Origin: Andrena cerasifolii
Lineage: Eukaryota; Arthropoda; Insecta; Hymenoptera; Andrenidae
Direction: 5' to 3'
NCBI RefSeq assembly: GCF_050908995.1
Contig: NC_135128.1
Location: forward strand, 62,001-126,000
Length of the DNA stretch: 64,000 bases
Part shown: piece by piece, positions 1 through 9,785 of the stretch
Layout of the letters: every line of letters starts with the position of its first letter
Position numbering within the stretch: the stretch's first letter is position 1
Translations under genes and position numbers: made by a program
The notes under the pieces: generated by a model
What the model was told of the DNA's origin: nothing
Seen by the model: the letters and a program-made list of their open reading frames with translations, nothing else
Databases searched by the model: none

Positions 1-2
1 CA

Positions 3-1532
3 TTTTTCAATAAAAAGCTAACTTTCGAACGCGAAGAATTAGACCTTCTACCTTCTATAGACCATCCAAGATCGTCTCGCCGAACACTTCGACCGCCGCC
101 GTTGCGACTAAGCGTTAGAAAAGACGACGATTCAAGTGCCGAATCGTCTCCGGAAAACTTTGTAACACCGAATAGAGAATACCCGATCGTGCTAGCGGAT
201 TTTAGTTTGTTGGACATAGAAGGAACAGAAGAAAGCGAAATGTCGCTAAACGCGGGAAGTAGCCTCCCGGTACCAAACGTAAAATTATTATCTACCGCGC
301 TGTCGTTAGTCGACAAATTCGTAGGAAAATCGTCAGACGAACTTGCAGAATTTTTGAAGTCTTATACAAGCGCCTCGGAGTTTGTCCCCGCGAATGAATT
401 GCCACGATTCTTGAAAACAGTGATAGGTACAAAAATTAAAGGCAAAGCAGCCAAGGTATTAGAGTACAAAGATATAGATACTTTCGATAAATTAAAGGAC
501 ATCTTAACTTCACTATTCGTAGACAAAAGATCAATAGGAGCAGTTGGAGCAGAGTTTCATGCCTGCCACCAACGAGAAGGCGAAAGCGTAAAATTATTCG
601 CGTGTAGAGTAGAAGAATTAGCTGGGGAATTATCGGAACTATCGGTAAAACCAGGGAACAGCGACGAAGTAAATAACGCGTTAACAGAATCAGTGCAAGA
701 ACGCGCCCTCGATGTTTTCACCCTCGGGTTGAATTTAAAACTGAGAACGATCATAAGGTCTCGAAATTACGCAACGCTAAATGCAGCTATCGCCGCAGCT
801 ATAGAGGAGGAACAAGCGATGGGTCTAAACACCTCGCGAAATTTTAGGAAGCTCGATGATCAACCCAAAAGAAGAGAAGGATCTAACGTACCGCGCTGCG
901 AACGCTGCAATAAATTAGGGCATTTGGCGAGGAATTGCTATACGCGATTAAGCATGCCGCGAATAAACTATCAGCCGCAACAGACGCACATAAAAAGGGA
1001 AGTACAGCGCGTCACAGTAGTCTGCCACTATTGCAAGAAACCAGGACACCAAATCAGGGAATGCAGGGCCAGAGAAAGGGCAAACGAACGAGAAAATAGA
1101 CCGCGCTATACAAACACGAGTTACAGGCGCGACGACTCTAGACAGAATTTTAGCAGAACTCCGGGCCGAGAATCACATAGCGGGAATCGAGATTACCCAA
1201 ACACGGGCCACGGGACAACCGACGATAGACAGACTAACACAGGGCCTAGAGTGGTATCGAGCGAATCTAGTAATGACTTCCAAAATAGAAATCACCGTCG
1301 AAATCAGAGCATCAGAACTAGTAAAAGGAAAAGCGAGTCTGCTAGTCGACACCGGTGCCGATATTACACTAATAAAGATAGGGAAGGTGCTGGGCGACGT
1401 CCACGCCCAAGACGAAATAGTGTCCTTGCGAGGAATAGCCCCAATGGAAATCAAAACGCTGTGCCTAATACAATTAAACGTAGAGGTCGGAAACAAACTC
1501 ATAACGCATCCCTGTCGGTTAGTGAGAGATGA
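3..1532 (+). CDS. gag: Gag polyprotein (partial, 5' end outside window)
   Basis: The frame is open from base 3 with no stop, so the TTG at 102 is not a convincing start and the true ATG lies upstream. Two CCHC zinc knuckles of the C-x2-C-x4-H-x4-C type are visible at about residues 266-279 and 308-321 counted from position 102. They are the nucleocapsid motifs that bind genomic RNA. The tail after the knuckles is Arg/Asn/Ser rich. The pol frame, shifted by one base, is open from 967, so the two genes overlap by up to 566 nt. Pol is therefore probably made by ribosomal frameshifting in that overlap. The exact slip site is not visible to me. Confidence 0.9.
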   Translation, partial: FFNKKLTFEREELDLLPSIDHPRSSRRTLRPPPLRLSVRKDDDSSAESSPENFVTPNREYPIVLADFSLLDIEGTEESEMSLNAGSSLPVPNVKLLSTALSLVDKFVGKSSDELAEFLKSYTSASEFVPANELPRFLKTVIGTKIKGKAAKVLEYKDIDTFDKLKDILTSLFVDKRSIGAVGAEFHACHQREGESVKLFACRVEELAGELSELSVKPGNSDEVNNALTESVQERALDVFTLGLNLKLRTIIRSRNYATLNAAIAAAIEEEQAMGLNTSRNFRKLDDQPKRREGSNVPRCERCNKLGHLARNCYTRLSMPRINYQPQQTHIKREVQRVTVVCHYCKKPGHQIRECRARERANERENRPRYTNTSYRRDDSRQNFSRTPGRESHSGNRDYPNTGHGTTDDRQTNTGPRVVSSESSNDFQNRNHRRNQSIRTSKRKSESASRHRCRYYTNKDREGAGRRPRPRRNSVLARNSPNGNQNAVPNTIKRRGRKQTHNASLSVSER

Positions 1533-4500
1533 CTTCCCATTAGAAGCAGACGGAATTCTGGGACAAGATTTCATGACTAAGCACGACGTATGCATTCGGG
1601 CAAATCAAGGAATAGAATTGTACGGAACACGGTTCCCCTACTCTGGAGGAGGCAACGTAACATTAAAACCGCGATCAGAAACAATTCTCTTAGCCAAAAC
1701 GACGGAAAAAGGAGAAGGAATAGTAGAGGGACAGCCGATCAAGCCAGGAATACTCATAGGGAACTCATTAACGATAGGCAATGACGGAAAATGCATAATA
1801 AGCATAATGAACACCACAGCAGACGAAGTTCTTATCAGTACGCCGACCGTGACATTAGAATCACTGACGAGCGAAAACGTTGACCCGACGGACGCGACCT
1901 GCGACAAAGATCGCGACACGCCGACACATATGGTACACGCTGTACACGGGAGAAATAGAATGCAAATCTTGCGCGAAAGCCTCAGGACCGAACACTTAAA
2001 TAGCGAAGAAAAAACCAGCTTACTCGAGCTCTGCGAAAAATACAATGAAATATTCGGATTAGAAGGAGACAAACTAGGATACTCCAAAAAAGCGGAACAC
2101 TCAATTACTCTAACCCAAGGTACTAAACCTATATACGTGAAGCCGTATAGACTACCTCAAGCGCATACGGAAGAAGTAGATAAACAAGTTCAGGAAATGG
2201 TAAAAGAAGGAATAATTAGACCAAGCGCCAGCCAATGGAACGCTCCCTTGCTAGTAGTCCCGAAAAAACCAGATGCTACAGGTAAACGCAGGCTAAGAGT
2301 GGTAGTAGATTTCAGAAAGGTAAACGACGCGACGATAGGCGATTCGTATCCCTTGCCGAATATAACAGATATTTTAGATCAATTAGGCGGAGCAAAATAT
2401 TTCTCAACCTTAGATTTAGCTTCAGGGTTCCATCAAATAGCTATGAAGGAGGAAGATCGTGAAAAAACCGCATTCTCGACGCCATACGGACATTTCGAGT
2501 ATAATAGAATGCCATTTGGGCTTAAAAACGCTCCCGCGACATTTCAAAGGTTAATGAACACCGTACTGTCAGGCTTACAGGGAATAAAATGTTTCGTGTA
2601 TTTAGACGACATAGTCGTCTACGGACGCTCATTGAAGGAGCACCAAGAACGATTAAAACTCGTATTCGAACGCATACAAGAAAGTGGCCTAAAACTTCAA
2701 CCCAACAAGTGCGAATTCCTACGCAAAGAAACAATATACCTAGGACACATAATAACCGAAAACGGCATCAAGCCAGACCCATCTAAACTAGAAGCTGTCC
2801 GAAGCTTCCCGGTACCTAAAGGAATAAAAGACGTGCAATCCTTTTTAGGCCTAGCTGGATATTATAGGAGATTCATAGCGGAGTTTTCACAGATTGCAAA
2901 ACCTTTGACACAACTGTTAAAGAAAGACCAAGCATTCAGATGGACTGCACAGGAGCAGAAAGCTCTCGAGATTCTAAAAGAAAAATTAACGACAGCACCA
3001 GTATTGCAATATCCAGATTTCTCAAAACCGTTTGTTCTAACAACAGACGCTTCCGGAAAAGCGATAGGAGCAGTATTATCGCAAGGAAAAATAGGACAAG
3101 ATTTGCCAATAGCGTACGCGAGTAGAGTATTGAATAAGGCGGAAGAGAATTATAGCACCATCGAAAAGGAATTGTTAGCCATCGTATGGGCAACGCAACA
3201 CTTCAGACCATACGTATACGGCACTAAATTCAAAATCGTGACGGACCATAAGCCACTCACTTGGCTTTTCAACGTAAAGGACCCCGGTTCTAGATTAATG
3301 AGATGGAAGTTGAAATTAGCAGAATACGACTATAGCATCGATTATAAGGCCGGAAAAACGAATAGGAACGCGGACGCCCTTAGCAGAATGTTCGCGATAA
3401 CGCGCGGAGTGAAACAAAAGATCGACAACGAAACAATAGCCGGCGCCAGCGAAGACGACAGTGAACAAGAGAAGCCCCGATCGAATGGAGAAACGGACAA
3501 CGCAACATACACGGAGGACGAAAAACTTCGAGTGCTACGCGAAATCCACGACACACCTCTGGGTGGACACTTAGGGGTAAAACGGACCCTAGAACGCATA
3601 AAATTAAATCATTCGTGGCCAGGAATGCGACAAGACGTAGAAAAGTACATCTCTAGATGTGAAAAATGCCAAAGAAATAAGCTATCGAGAATAACCAAAG
3701 CCCCCATGGTTATTACAGACACTCCCACGGAACCATTCGAGAAATGCACACTAGACATCGTAGGACCTTTACCCGAGACCGGCAGACGAAACAAATACAT
3801 ATTAACCTTTCAAGATCTTTTAACCAAATTCAGTAAGGCCATACCCCTCGAGAACCAAGAAGCGGATACCGTAGCTAGAGAATTCGTTACTAAAATAATT
3901 TGCGAATACGGCATTCCGCAGCGAGTACTAACAGATCAAGGAACTAATTTTCTAAGCCAAGTCTTTAAAAACGTATGTAGGTTACTAAAAATCGACAAAA
4001 TCCAAACTACAGCCTACCACCCCCAATCGAACGGAGCGCTAGAAAGAAGCCACCGCACGCTGGCAGAATATTTAAAGAACTATATCGCAGAAGACCAGAC
4101 TGACTGGGATGAATGGCTACCGTACGCGATGTTCACATACAATACTACCCCTCACACGTCTACTAGCTACACGCCCTACGAACTCGTTTTCGGAAGACAA
4201 GCTTCCTTACCAACCTCATTAAACCAAGCACCGCAACTAACATACACCTACGACAAATACGCTGAAGAATTACGCGAAAGACTACGGTCCACGAATAGCA
4301 TCGCGCCCGAAACTATAGGGATCAATAAGGACAAGTCAAAAAGGCAATATGATAAAAGGACAGCTAACAAATTTTTCAAAATTGGGGAGCAAGTACTCCT
4401 ACACGACGAGACAGTGAGACGCGGACGATCGAAAAAACTAACACCCGCGTGGATAGGACCCTACTCAATTCAAAACACGCACGACAATAATAACTACACT

Positions 4501-4563
4501 ATAGGAAAGGGACGAAAAACGCGCCGCGTACACGCAAACCGGTTAAAACACTTCATAGAATAG
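1273..4563 (+). CDS. pol: Pol polyprotein: protease, reverse transcriptase, RNase H, integrase
   Basis: The frame is open from 967, just after the second gag zinc knuckle. ATG 1273 is the first in-frame methionine but is probably internal to a frameshift product. Counted from 1273, the retropepsin motif DTGAD is near residue 27, the RT motif LDLASGF near 380, YLDDIVVYG near 442, the RNase H core TTDASG near 588 and the HHCC zinc finger of integrase near 758-801. The integrase catalytic triad is D near 827 (LDIVGP), D near 886 (LTDQG) and E near 923 (GALERSH). The order PR-RT-RH-IN is that of Ty3/gypsy. No stop or frameshift is seen in 1096 codons. Confidence 0.97.
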   Translation: MTSKIEITVEIRASELVKGKASLLVDTGADITLIKIGKVLGDVHAQDEIVSLRGIAPMEIKTLCLIQLNVEVGNKLITHPCRLVRDDFPLEADGILGQDFMTKHDVCIRANQGIELYGTRFPYSGGGNVTLKPRSETILLAKTTEKGEGIVEGQPIKPGILIGNSLTIGNDGKCIISIMNTTADEVLISTPTVTLESLTSENVDPTDATCDKDRDTPTHMVHAVHGRNRMQILRESLRTEHLNSEEKTSLLELCEKYNEIFGLEGDKLGYSKKAEHSITLTQGTKPIYVKPYRLPQAHTEEVDKQVQEMVKEGIIRPSASQWNAPLLVVPKKPDATGKRRLRVVVDFRKVNDATIGDSYPLPNITDILDQLGGAKYFSTLDLASGFHQIAMKEEDREKTAFSTPYGHFEYNRMPFGLKNAPATFQRLMNTVLSGLQGIKCFVYLDDIVVYGRSLKEHQERLKLVFERIQESGLKLQPNKCEFLRKETIYLGHIITENGIKPDPSKLEAVRSFPVPKGIKDVQSFLGLAGYYRRFIAEFSQIAKPLTQLLKKDQAFRWTAQEQKALEILKEKLTTAPVLQYPDFSKPFVLTTDASGKAIGAVLSQGKIGQDLPIAYASRVLNKAEENYSTIEKELLAIVWATQHFRPYVYGTKFKIVTDHKPLTWLFNVKDPGSRLMRWKLKLAEYDYSIDYKAGKTNRNADALSRMFAITRGVKQKIDNETIAGASEDDSEQEKPRSNGETDNATYTEDEKLRVLREIHDTPLGGHLGVKRTLERIKLNHSWPGMRQDVEKYISRCEKCQRNKLSRITKAPMVITDTPTEPFEKCTLDIVGPLPETGRRNKYILTFQDLLTKFSKAIPLENQEADTVAREFVTKIICEYGIPQRVLTDQGTNFLSQVFKNVCRLLKIDKIQTTAYHPQSNGALERSHRTLAEYLKNYIAEDQTDWDEWLPYAMFTYNTTPHTSTSYTPYELVFGRQASLPTSLNQAPQLTYTYDKYAEELRERLRSTNSIAPETIGINKDKSKRQYDKRTANKFFKIGEQVLLHDETVRRGRSKKLTPAWIGPYSIQNTHDNNNYTIGKGRKTRRVHANRLKHFIE

Positions 4564-5292
4564 GACAGGAACTAGGAAACGGTCGCAGTAGTGAAGGAAA
4601 GTAACGGTACGCAGACAAACTATTGAAAAAAAAAAGGAGGAGAAAAAATTTATTCAATTTAGGATATATGAGTCCAAATTAATATGTGTGTGTGTCACCC
4701 CCCAAGCGCGCCTATAATAGAAACCACGGACCTGGCCGCGTGAAGGGTTCCGGAAAACGATCGCCATGACGTTCTGGAACAATAACCAGACGCGGAATAA
4801 CCAAAATAGAAAATTGCACTAGAAACAAAAAACACCTAACCGACAAAAACATTTGATACTCACCGTAAAGTGCCCGTATCCCCCACGCGTCCTCCGCGTC
4901 CAACCATTCAGCGTTTTCGGCGGCGATTTGACGCCGCGCCGAGCGGTACTCCCGCACCGCCCGCCTGTACCCAATACTCATAAACCCGGACGGCGCCGGA
5001 TATTCCAAACACTAAAAATTTAAGAAAAGAGGAAACCAATTATAAAAACCCTACGCACTTCCACCAAAACACAAAACACCCAACAACTTGCACTAAACGT
5101 ACCAGTAAAAACAGCGCGAGCTCGCGAGGAAGGCTTAAGAAACATAACATGATGTCGCAACTGATCACAACGGAATGAGAAGCGACGAGACAATCGAGTC
5201 TCTTGCAAGGAAGAACTGCCTTACGTTAACAAAATTTTATCTCGCGCACGCGAAACACACGCAAGACAAGAGACTTCGCGACGAACAGAAAG
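4564..5292 (+). other. Pol-env intergenic region
   Basis: About 730 bp separate the pol stop from the env start. A pure purine run of 24 nt lies at 4625-4648. Open frames here are short and on the opposite strand. An env subgenomic mRNA normally has its splice acceptor in this area in errantiviruses, but I could not pick one site with confidence. Confidence 0.5.
4625..4648 (+). promoter_or_regulatory. Candidate second (internal) polypurine tract
   Basis: A 24-nt all-purine run, mostly A with a GGAGGAG core, lies 62 nt after the pol stop. Purine runs of this kind resist RNase H and can prime plus-strand DNA in retroelements. The function here is inference; the main tract is at 7304-7316. Confidence 0.3.
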
Positions 5293-7173
5293 ATGCGTCG
5301 ACTACACCTCGACATTATATTTTACAGGATTACCGTCCTACAATTGACGACACTACTCATAGGAGGAACAACCCCCGACACAGACTTCGCTATAAAAGAA
5401 TTTCAAGATCACCCGGGCATTTACTTCGAAAACTTAGGCGATCTACAGATTTACCGGGATAGTTGGAAACTAATACTACACTTAGACATATCGTACATTT
5501 ACCGACGCGAATCAAATCTCCAGGCAGCACTATATGACATACTTGCTCAGTGTAAAACACCTTCTACTAATAACTTACAAAAATTCTGTAAAACGTTTGG
5601 CACGAAAATTCAAAGCAAAGTAGACCGCGTAACCAAATTCCTTACTTACGTCCAACAAACCATAAGCTCCGCACCAAAACAGCGTCGCGGGCTAATAGAC
5701 GGATTAGGTTACATAGGCAAATCACTCTTCGGACTAATGGATTCCGAAGACAGAAAGATAATCAACGACCAAATAGACTTCCTAAAAAGACAAGACAGTA
5801 GATTAAAGAATACAATCAAAGGGCAAATGCAAATTGTAAGAGCTAACGCCGAACTTCTAAATGAAACTATACACAACGTACAAGAAAATGAAAAAACCCT
5901 TTTAAACGCAACTTGGCAAATTCAATACTTACTACAACAGACGACTGACATTACTAGATTTCGAGAGACAATAGACGAAAACCTCATACTAATAAATAGC
6001 GTCGTGGAAACACTCCTGCGTGACACACAAGACTTGTTAGAATTCATAATGGATATAAAGAAAGGAGTCCTTAACCCACAATTAATGCCACCGGCACAAA
6101 TCATAACATACCTCACTTCAGCACTCGCTCACATCCCGCAAGGATTAGACTTCCCGATCGGAATAAAACTAGAAAATATGCACGTCCTATACGACATCCT
6201 TACACTTTCCGCATTTTCGGATACGAAATCAATTACCGTAGTACTAGATATCCCATTGTTGAGCGCAAAGAAATTCAAATTAAGCAAGGTACACCCGGTA
6301 CCCACAAAGGTAAACGATTCGTTCTACGCGTATATAGAACCCCTCGACTCATACGTGGTACTCGACACCTCGGTGCAAGATTACATACAACTAAGCAAAC
6401 AAGACCTAACAGAATGTAAAACTATAAACGAGCTATATCTCTGCACCTCAAACCATCCAATGTTCAAAGCGATACCATACGGACCCTGCGAAGTACAGTT
6501 GTACACAAAATTGACGCAAAAACCGAACAATTGTAAAATACGAATCATGACACTGAAACACACGATCCTGATAGAATTACAACAACCGGGCACATGGATT
6601 TATATCGCACCGAAACAAATACAACTAGCAGTAACCTGCGGCGATAAAAACACAAACATGTATAGTATTAAGGACTCTGGTATAATAACGATAAGAAATA
6701 AATGTACTATCACTACCGCCGAATTTACGATAGAAACCGGAAAACAATACGGAATAGAAAAAACATGGAACTACTTACCTGGTTACAATTTGACACTAGA
6801 CGAAATTACGTTTCCACAGACCACTGTAAATTCGTACCGACATACCAATTTTGAACTTAAAAGAATAATCAAACACCCGGAAGAATTAAATAAAGTTAGT
6901 AAAAAATTAGAAGACTTACAAAACGATTTAGAAAAACCCGAGATTATACCAACCGAGTATCACTATAGCTTCTTTACACTATCCTCTGTGACGGGATTTA
7001 TCACAACTACACTATGTATGTTCGCACTTTACAAATGCATTGTACGCTGCAAAGCAAAAACACCACGACACTGTACCACAGACAACACGAGTCGCGACAA
7101 AACAACACAAAAACCCGAAGCGATAATCAAAATAGTTAGTAAGGAGGAAACGTCTTCCACTAATTCTCTTTAA
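5293..7173 (+). CDS. env: Envelope-like glycoprotein
   Basis: This 626-residue frame follows pol in the same orientation. It starts with a basic/hydrophobic segment (about residues 1-25) consistent with a signal peptide. A furin-type site KQRR lies at residues 129-132 and is followed by a Gly-rich hydrophobic segment with the look of a fusion peptide. A long central helical part follows, then cysteines in the second half. A hydrophobic membrane span at about residues 559-585 precedes a short basic cytoplasmic tail. This layout matches the Env of insect errantiviruses, which is related to baculovirus F proteins (family knowledge). No stop or frameshift is visible. ATG 5293 is the first in frame and starts the signal-like segment. 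Confidence 0.88.
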   Translation: MRRLHLDIIFYRITVLQLTTLLIGGTTPDTDFAIKEFQDHPGIYFENLGDLQIYRDSWKLILHLDISYIYRRESNLQAALYDILAQCKTPSTNNLQKFCKTFGTKIQSKVDRVTKFLTYVQQTISSAPKQRRGLIDGLGYIGKSLFGLMDSEDRKIINDQIDFLKRQDSRLKNTIKGQMQIVRANAELLNETIHNVQENEKTLLNATWQIQYLLQQTTDITRFRETIDENLILINSVVETLLRDTQDLLEFIMDIKKGVLNPQLMPPAQIITYLTSALAHIPQGLDFPIGIKLENMHVLYDILTLSAFSDTKSITVVLDIPLLSAKKFKLSKVHPVPTKVNDSFYAYIEPLDSYVVLDTSVQDYIQLSKQDLTECKTINELYLCTSNHPMFKAIPYGPCEVQLYTKLTQKPNNCKIRIMTLKHTILIELQQPGTWIYIAPKQIQLAVTCGDKNTNMYSIKDSGIITIRNKCTITTAEFTIETGKQYGIEKTWNYLPGYNLTLDEITFPQTTVNSYRHTNFELKRIIKHPEELNKVSKKLEDLQNDLEKPEIIPTEYHYSFFTLSSVTGFITTTLCMFALYKCIVRCKAKTPRHCTTDNTSRDKTTQKPEAIIKIVSKEETSSTNSL

Positions 7174-7215
7174 AATATACCATTATAAGCTAGTTAAGAA
7201 AAACCACATGTAAGT

Positions 7216-7275
7216 CGATGATAACCAATCCAACCATTACGAGTTTTGGGATTTCCCTAAGATAGTTTATCATCG
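7216..7275 (+). other. Structured RNA motif, copy A (three-way-junction-like)
   Basis: A perfect 9-bp outer stem (7216-7224 with 7267-7275) encloses the conserved core AACCATTACGAGTT, whose ends AAC/GTT can pair, and a small hairpin GGGA-TT-TCCC. It sits between the env stop and the polypurine tract, in sense orientation. Four more copies with different outer stems occur at 22822-24059. The position recalls retroviral RNA export elements, but that function is speculative. Confidence 0.6.
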
Positions 7276-7303
7276 GCAGAAAAAGCTATGGCTTTTCCTC
7301 CCC

Positions 7304-7316
7304 AAGGGGGGAGGGA
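7304..7316 (+). promoter_or_regulatory. Polypurine tract of errantivirus-like element
   Basis: The 13-nt purine run AAGGGGGGAGGGA directly abuts the TGTTGTG start of the 3' LTR, which is the expected place for plus-strand priming. Confidence 0.88.
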
Positions 7317-7769
7317 TGTTGTGCCCAGGCAACGCCCAAGCACACGTGTCACGCGACATATTATACTTCATATTAACCATTATACTACTCCAGAACGTTC
7401 GAGACGTTCCTAAGCAAAATCAGTTGCGAGGCAAAGCGCGAAACTACAAAATCAGCGAAATTGCGAGCGTTGCAACGTGACCATGCACGGCAACGCGAAG
7501 CGACGGCACCACGCCCAATAGCGCAATAAAAACCGATTTGCCGCCGCAAATCGGGAGACTCTAGAGCCGACTCTCGACCAGTTAACACGGTTAATTCCTA
7601 CTTGTACACTCCGGTCTAGTTTAAGTGTTTTTGAATAAAGACTTAGTCTTTGGGTTTAATCACACTTGGTGTAGTTCATCCGGTGGATTCTCATCCTTTA
7701 ATCACTCCCGAACCCACGATTACGCCAGATCCCGTACCAGCCTTGCGAGCCATCACGCAGGGCACAACA
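7317..7769 (+). repeat. 3' LTR of errantivirus-like element
   Basis: The LTR starts TGTTGTGCCC and ends GGGCACAACA, a perfect 10-bp inverted terminus. It directly follows the polypurine tract and is 453 bp long. The matching 5' LTR is outside the window, so age and target duplication cannot be read. The right flank is a CACG/CACA microsatellite. Confidence 0.9.
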
Positions 7770-7838
7770 ACGCACACACACGCAGGCACGCACGCACGCA
7801 CGCACGCGCGCACGCACACACGCACACACACACACACA
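7770..7838. repeat. (CACG)n/(CA)n microsatellite
   Basis: Alternating purine-pyrimidine repeat directly after the LTR end. It gives rise to a spurious His/Thr/Arg-rich frame. Confidence 0.9.
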
Positions 7839-8017
7839 TCGGCTCGTATTTATTGGAGCCATTGTCCTAAACCCTCCTTATCCTGTCCTGCCTCCAACGA
7901 CGAGAAAATTATTTTTAGCTGTATTCAAGAGTTCTGTCATCTCCACAACTTGCAGCAGCACAACCTCTATCCAAACTCCCATGGATCCGTCCTTGACTTA
8001 CAAGGAGGGGTTCCCAG

Positions 8018-8270
8018 GTGTCTGCCTCTGATTGCTTTGAATTTTGGATATGTTTTAGAGGACCGAAAAATAAGGTATACGTGCTACTTATAGCGGCCCG
8101 TTTTCATATTTAAGGGGGTAAAACCAACCCCCAAAGTTATAAGATTTTCAGGTAGTCATCTCCGATTGCTTTGGTTTTTGGATACGTTTACCGAGAAAGA
8201 AGAAAAACGTGTCTGTTTATTCTGGCCACCTTGAAAGTTTAGGGGGTGAAACCATCTCTCCAATGTTCAT
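8018..8270. repeat. Diverged tandem duplication, unit about 130 bp
   Basis: Two units share the blocks CTCYGATTGCTTTG, TTTTGGATA and TTWAGGGGGT plus AAACCA in the same order. I recognise no gene in 7840-8464. Confidence 0.6.
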
Positions 8271-8464
8271 ACGGGGTACAAAATTGTGTTGAGTAAAATT
8301 TCATATAAATTTCATTTGTGTCATAATTTACTGTATGGACGATGTTCTTGTCGTCAGTCAGGGTATTGGAAGGTCAACTACCCGCAATCGTTTAAATACG
8401 TAATTGAGAGAATTGAAAAGTGTACAAAATGTCATAAAAAACTTAAAAAAACCATAGACACAAT

Positions 8465-8560
8465 TTATTTTATGATGACACATCAGTGGTTTTATGCCTT
8501 CCCATTGCTACTGACATTGAGGGATGAACAACCCCTAGTTAGTCAGCTACGTCGGGCTTA
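8465..8560 (+). repeat. Left inverted repeat of pogo-like element
   Basis: Matches the reverse complement of 17066-17162 through the blocks ACACATCAGTGG and CAGCTACGTCGGGCTTA. The open frame running through it is a by-product of the repeat. Confidence 0.65.
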
Positions 8561-9548
8561 TATAAGATATTTAAAAGGCGCGTAAGCTTTGAACGAATAC
8601 AAAGGAAATTCAGATAAATAGTACTTTATAAAAATGGATCTCTAAATTGTCATTATAATTACAAATACCCTCAATGGGAGTTCAATAAGCTAAAATTAAA
8701 ATATTAGAAAAAATAAATAAAAAATTGAGGGAGCCAAGTGCCAATGAATTGGCAGCGGTTTTCTTTCATACGGAACATATACAGGGTGTCCCAAAAATGT
8801 CGGAGTTCCTTGAAAGGGGTGACTCAGGGGGTGATTTGAAACAACTTTTTCCTTAGCGAAAATATTGTCCGAAGCTTCGTTAACGAGAAATTAACAAAAA
8901 CCCCCGACCAATCAGAGCGCGCGCCTTCCGCCCGAGCTCCCGTTGTAGCGTTGGCTACGCGGCAGGCGGCTGTGCTTGTACTACGAAGGTATGAACAAGC
9001 AAGTCGGCATGCACCGAAGGAAATCGCGTTACACAGTTTTACTTTAAAGCGGAATCTTAAATAATAATTGTTTGAAGTGGGAGGACAGGAAATACGCAAA
9101 TTTCGTTTTCAAATAAGGCATAAACGAAAAGGTAATGTAACAAAAAAAGTGTGACAAGTGATCATAATTCGTTATTGAGGTAAAAATCCGTAGTTTAATT
9201 ACGGCCAACATAACTAAATTTAAAAAATAATATTAGGTGTATGAATAAATTCTTTCAGACTGGATTTACATAATCGGTATAACCGAATTTCTATCGCAGT
9301 GATATTCGTAAGCTACCAGAAAAATGGCAAAAGGTAATTAACAATAATGGAAATTATTTCGATGATTGAGTTGTTTTTATTTTATTTTTTTTTTAAATCA
9401 AACTGTTATTGAACCCTAAAATCGAACAGAATTTATTTCTACACCTAATAATCACTAATAAATTAAATAACACTCACCCCGATGGGCATTCCTTTCCTTC
9501 CTTTCCTTCCTCTACGGAAACCTGTGTCACTAAGTAGGTCACTGTGCC

Positions 9549-9643
9549 GATCCTGGTCATCGGTGGACGAAAAGATTTATGGTAGGGTTGCGCCCACTGC
9601 TCAGCTGATCGCAGGTATACGAGACCACCCGAAGGTAAGGATC
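9549..9643. other. Highly conserved 95-bp block in mariner arm
   Basis: Starts GATCC and ends GGATC, with inner GGTGG/CCACC able to pair. It recurs almost unchanged at 14282-14376, 26671-26765, 37230-37324 and in the right arm of palindromic mariner 2, while the sequence around it differs more between copies. It lies downstream of the transposase stop. Function unknown. Confidence 0.5.
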
Positions 9644-9785
9644 ACATCGTCAAGTGCGTCCGCGTTAATGTACCGAATATTCACTTCACTGCACTCCTAC
9701 TAACACTGATCACTTAATTTACTTTTCATGCAACGTGTTGTTCCTACGTTATAAAATTGGTGGCCCCGAAAGGGGCCGATTACTG

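Larger units (their letters stand above)
1..7769 (+). mobile_element. Errantivirus-like Ty3/gypsy retroelement, 5' truncated by window start
   Basis: Gag, pol and env reading frames follow in retroviral order, then a polypurine tract at 7304-7316 and a 3' LTR at 7317-7769. The gag frame is already open at base 3, so the 5' LTR, primer-binding site and gag start lie before the window. All three genes are long and open, which suggests a fairly young and possibly complete copy. The env-like third gene places it with insect errantivirus-type elements by established family knowledge. It is an endogenous element here; infectivity cannot be judged from sequence. Confidence 0.93.

Noticed and set aside
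7625..8093. His/Thr-rich frames
   Set aside because: Translation of the CACG microsatellite and LTR sequence.
8824..9099. Conserved ~91-codon protein at the outer end of each palindromic-mariner arm (also 14826-15101, 25945-26157, 63406-63792)
   Set aside because: The frame is conserved only because the DNA end is a repeat. Starts and ends vary among copies and no domain is recognisable.
9549..9643. Spliceosomal snRNA-like gene
   Set aside because: The block contains TTACCTTCGGG, faintly like a U1 5' end on one strand, but neither the rest of U1 nor Sm-site context is present.
9482..9703. 73-76-codon frames repeated in the arms (also 14222-14443, 37164-37394, 39376-39606)
   Set aside because: They overlap the conserved structured DNA block and run on the strand opposite to, or downstream of, the transposase; no protein signature.
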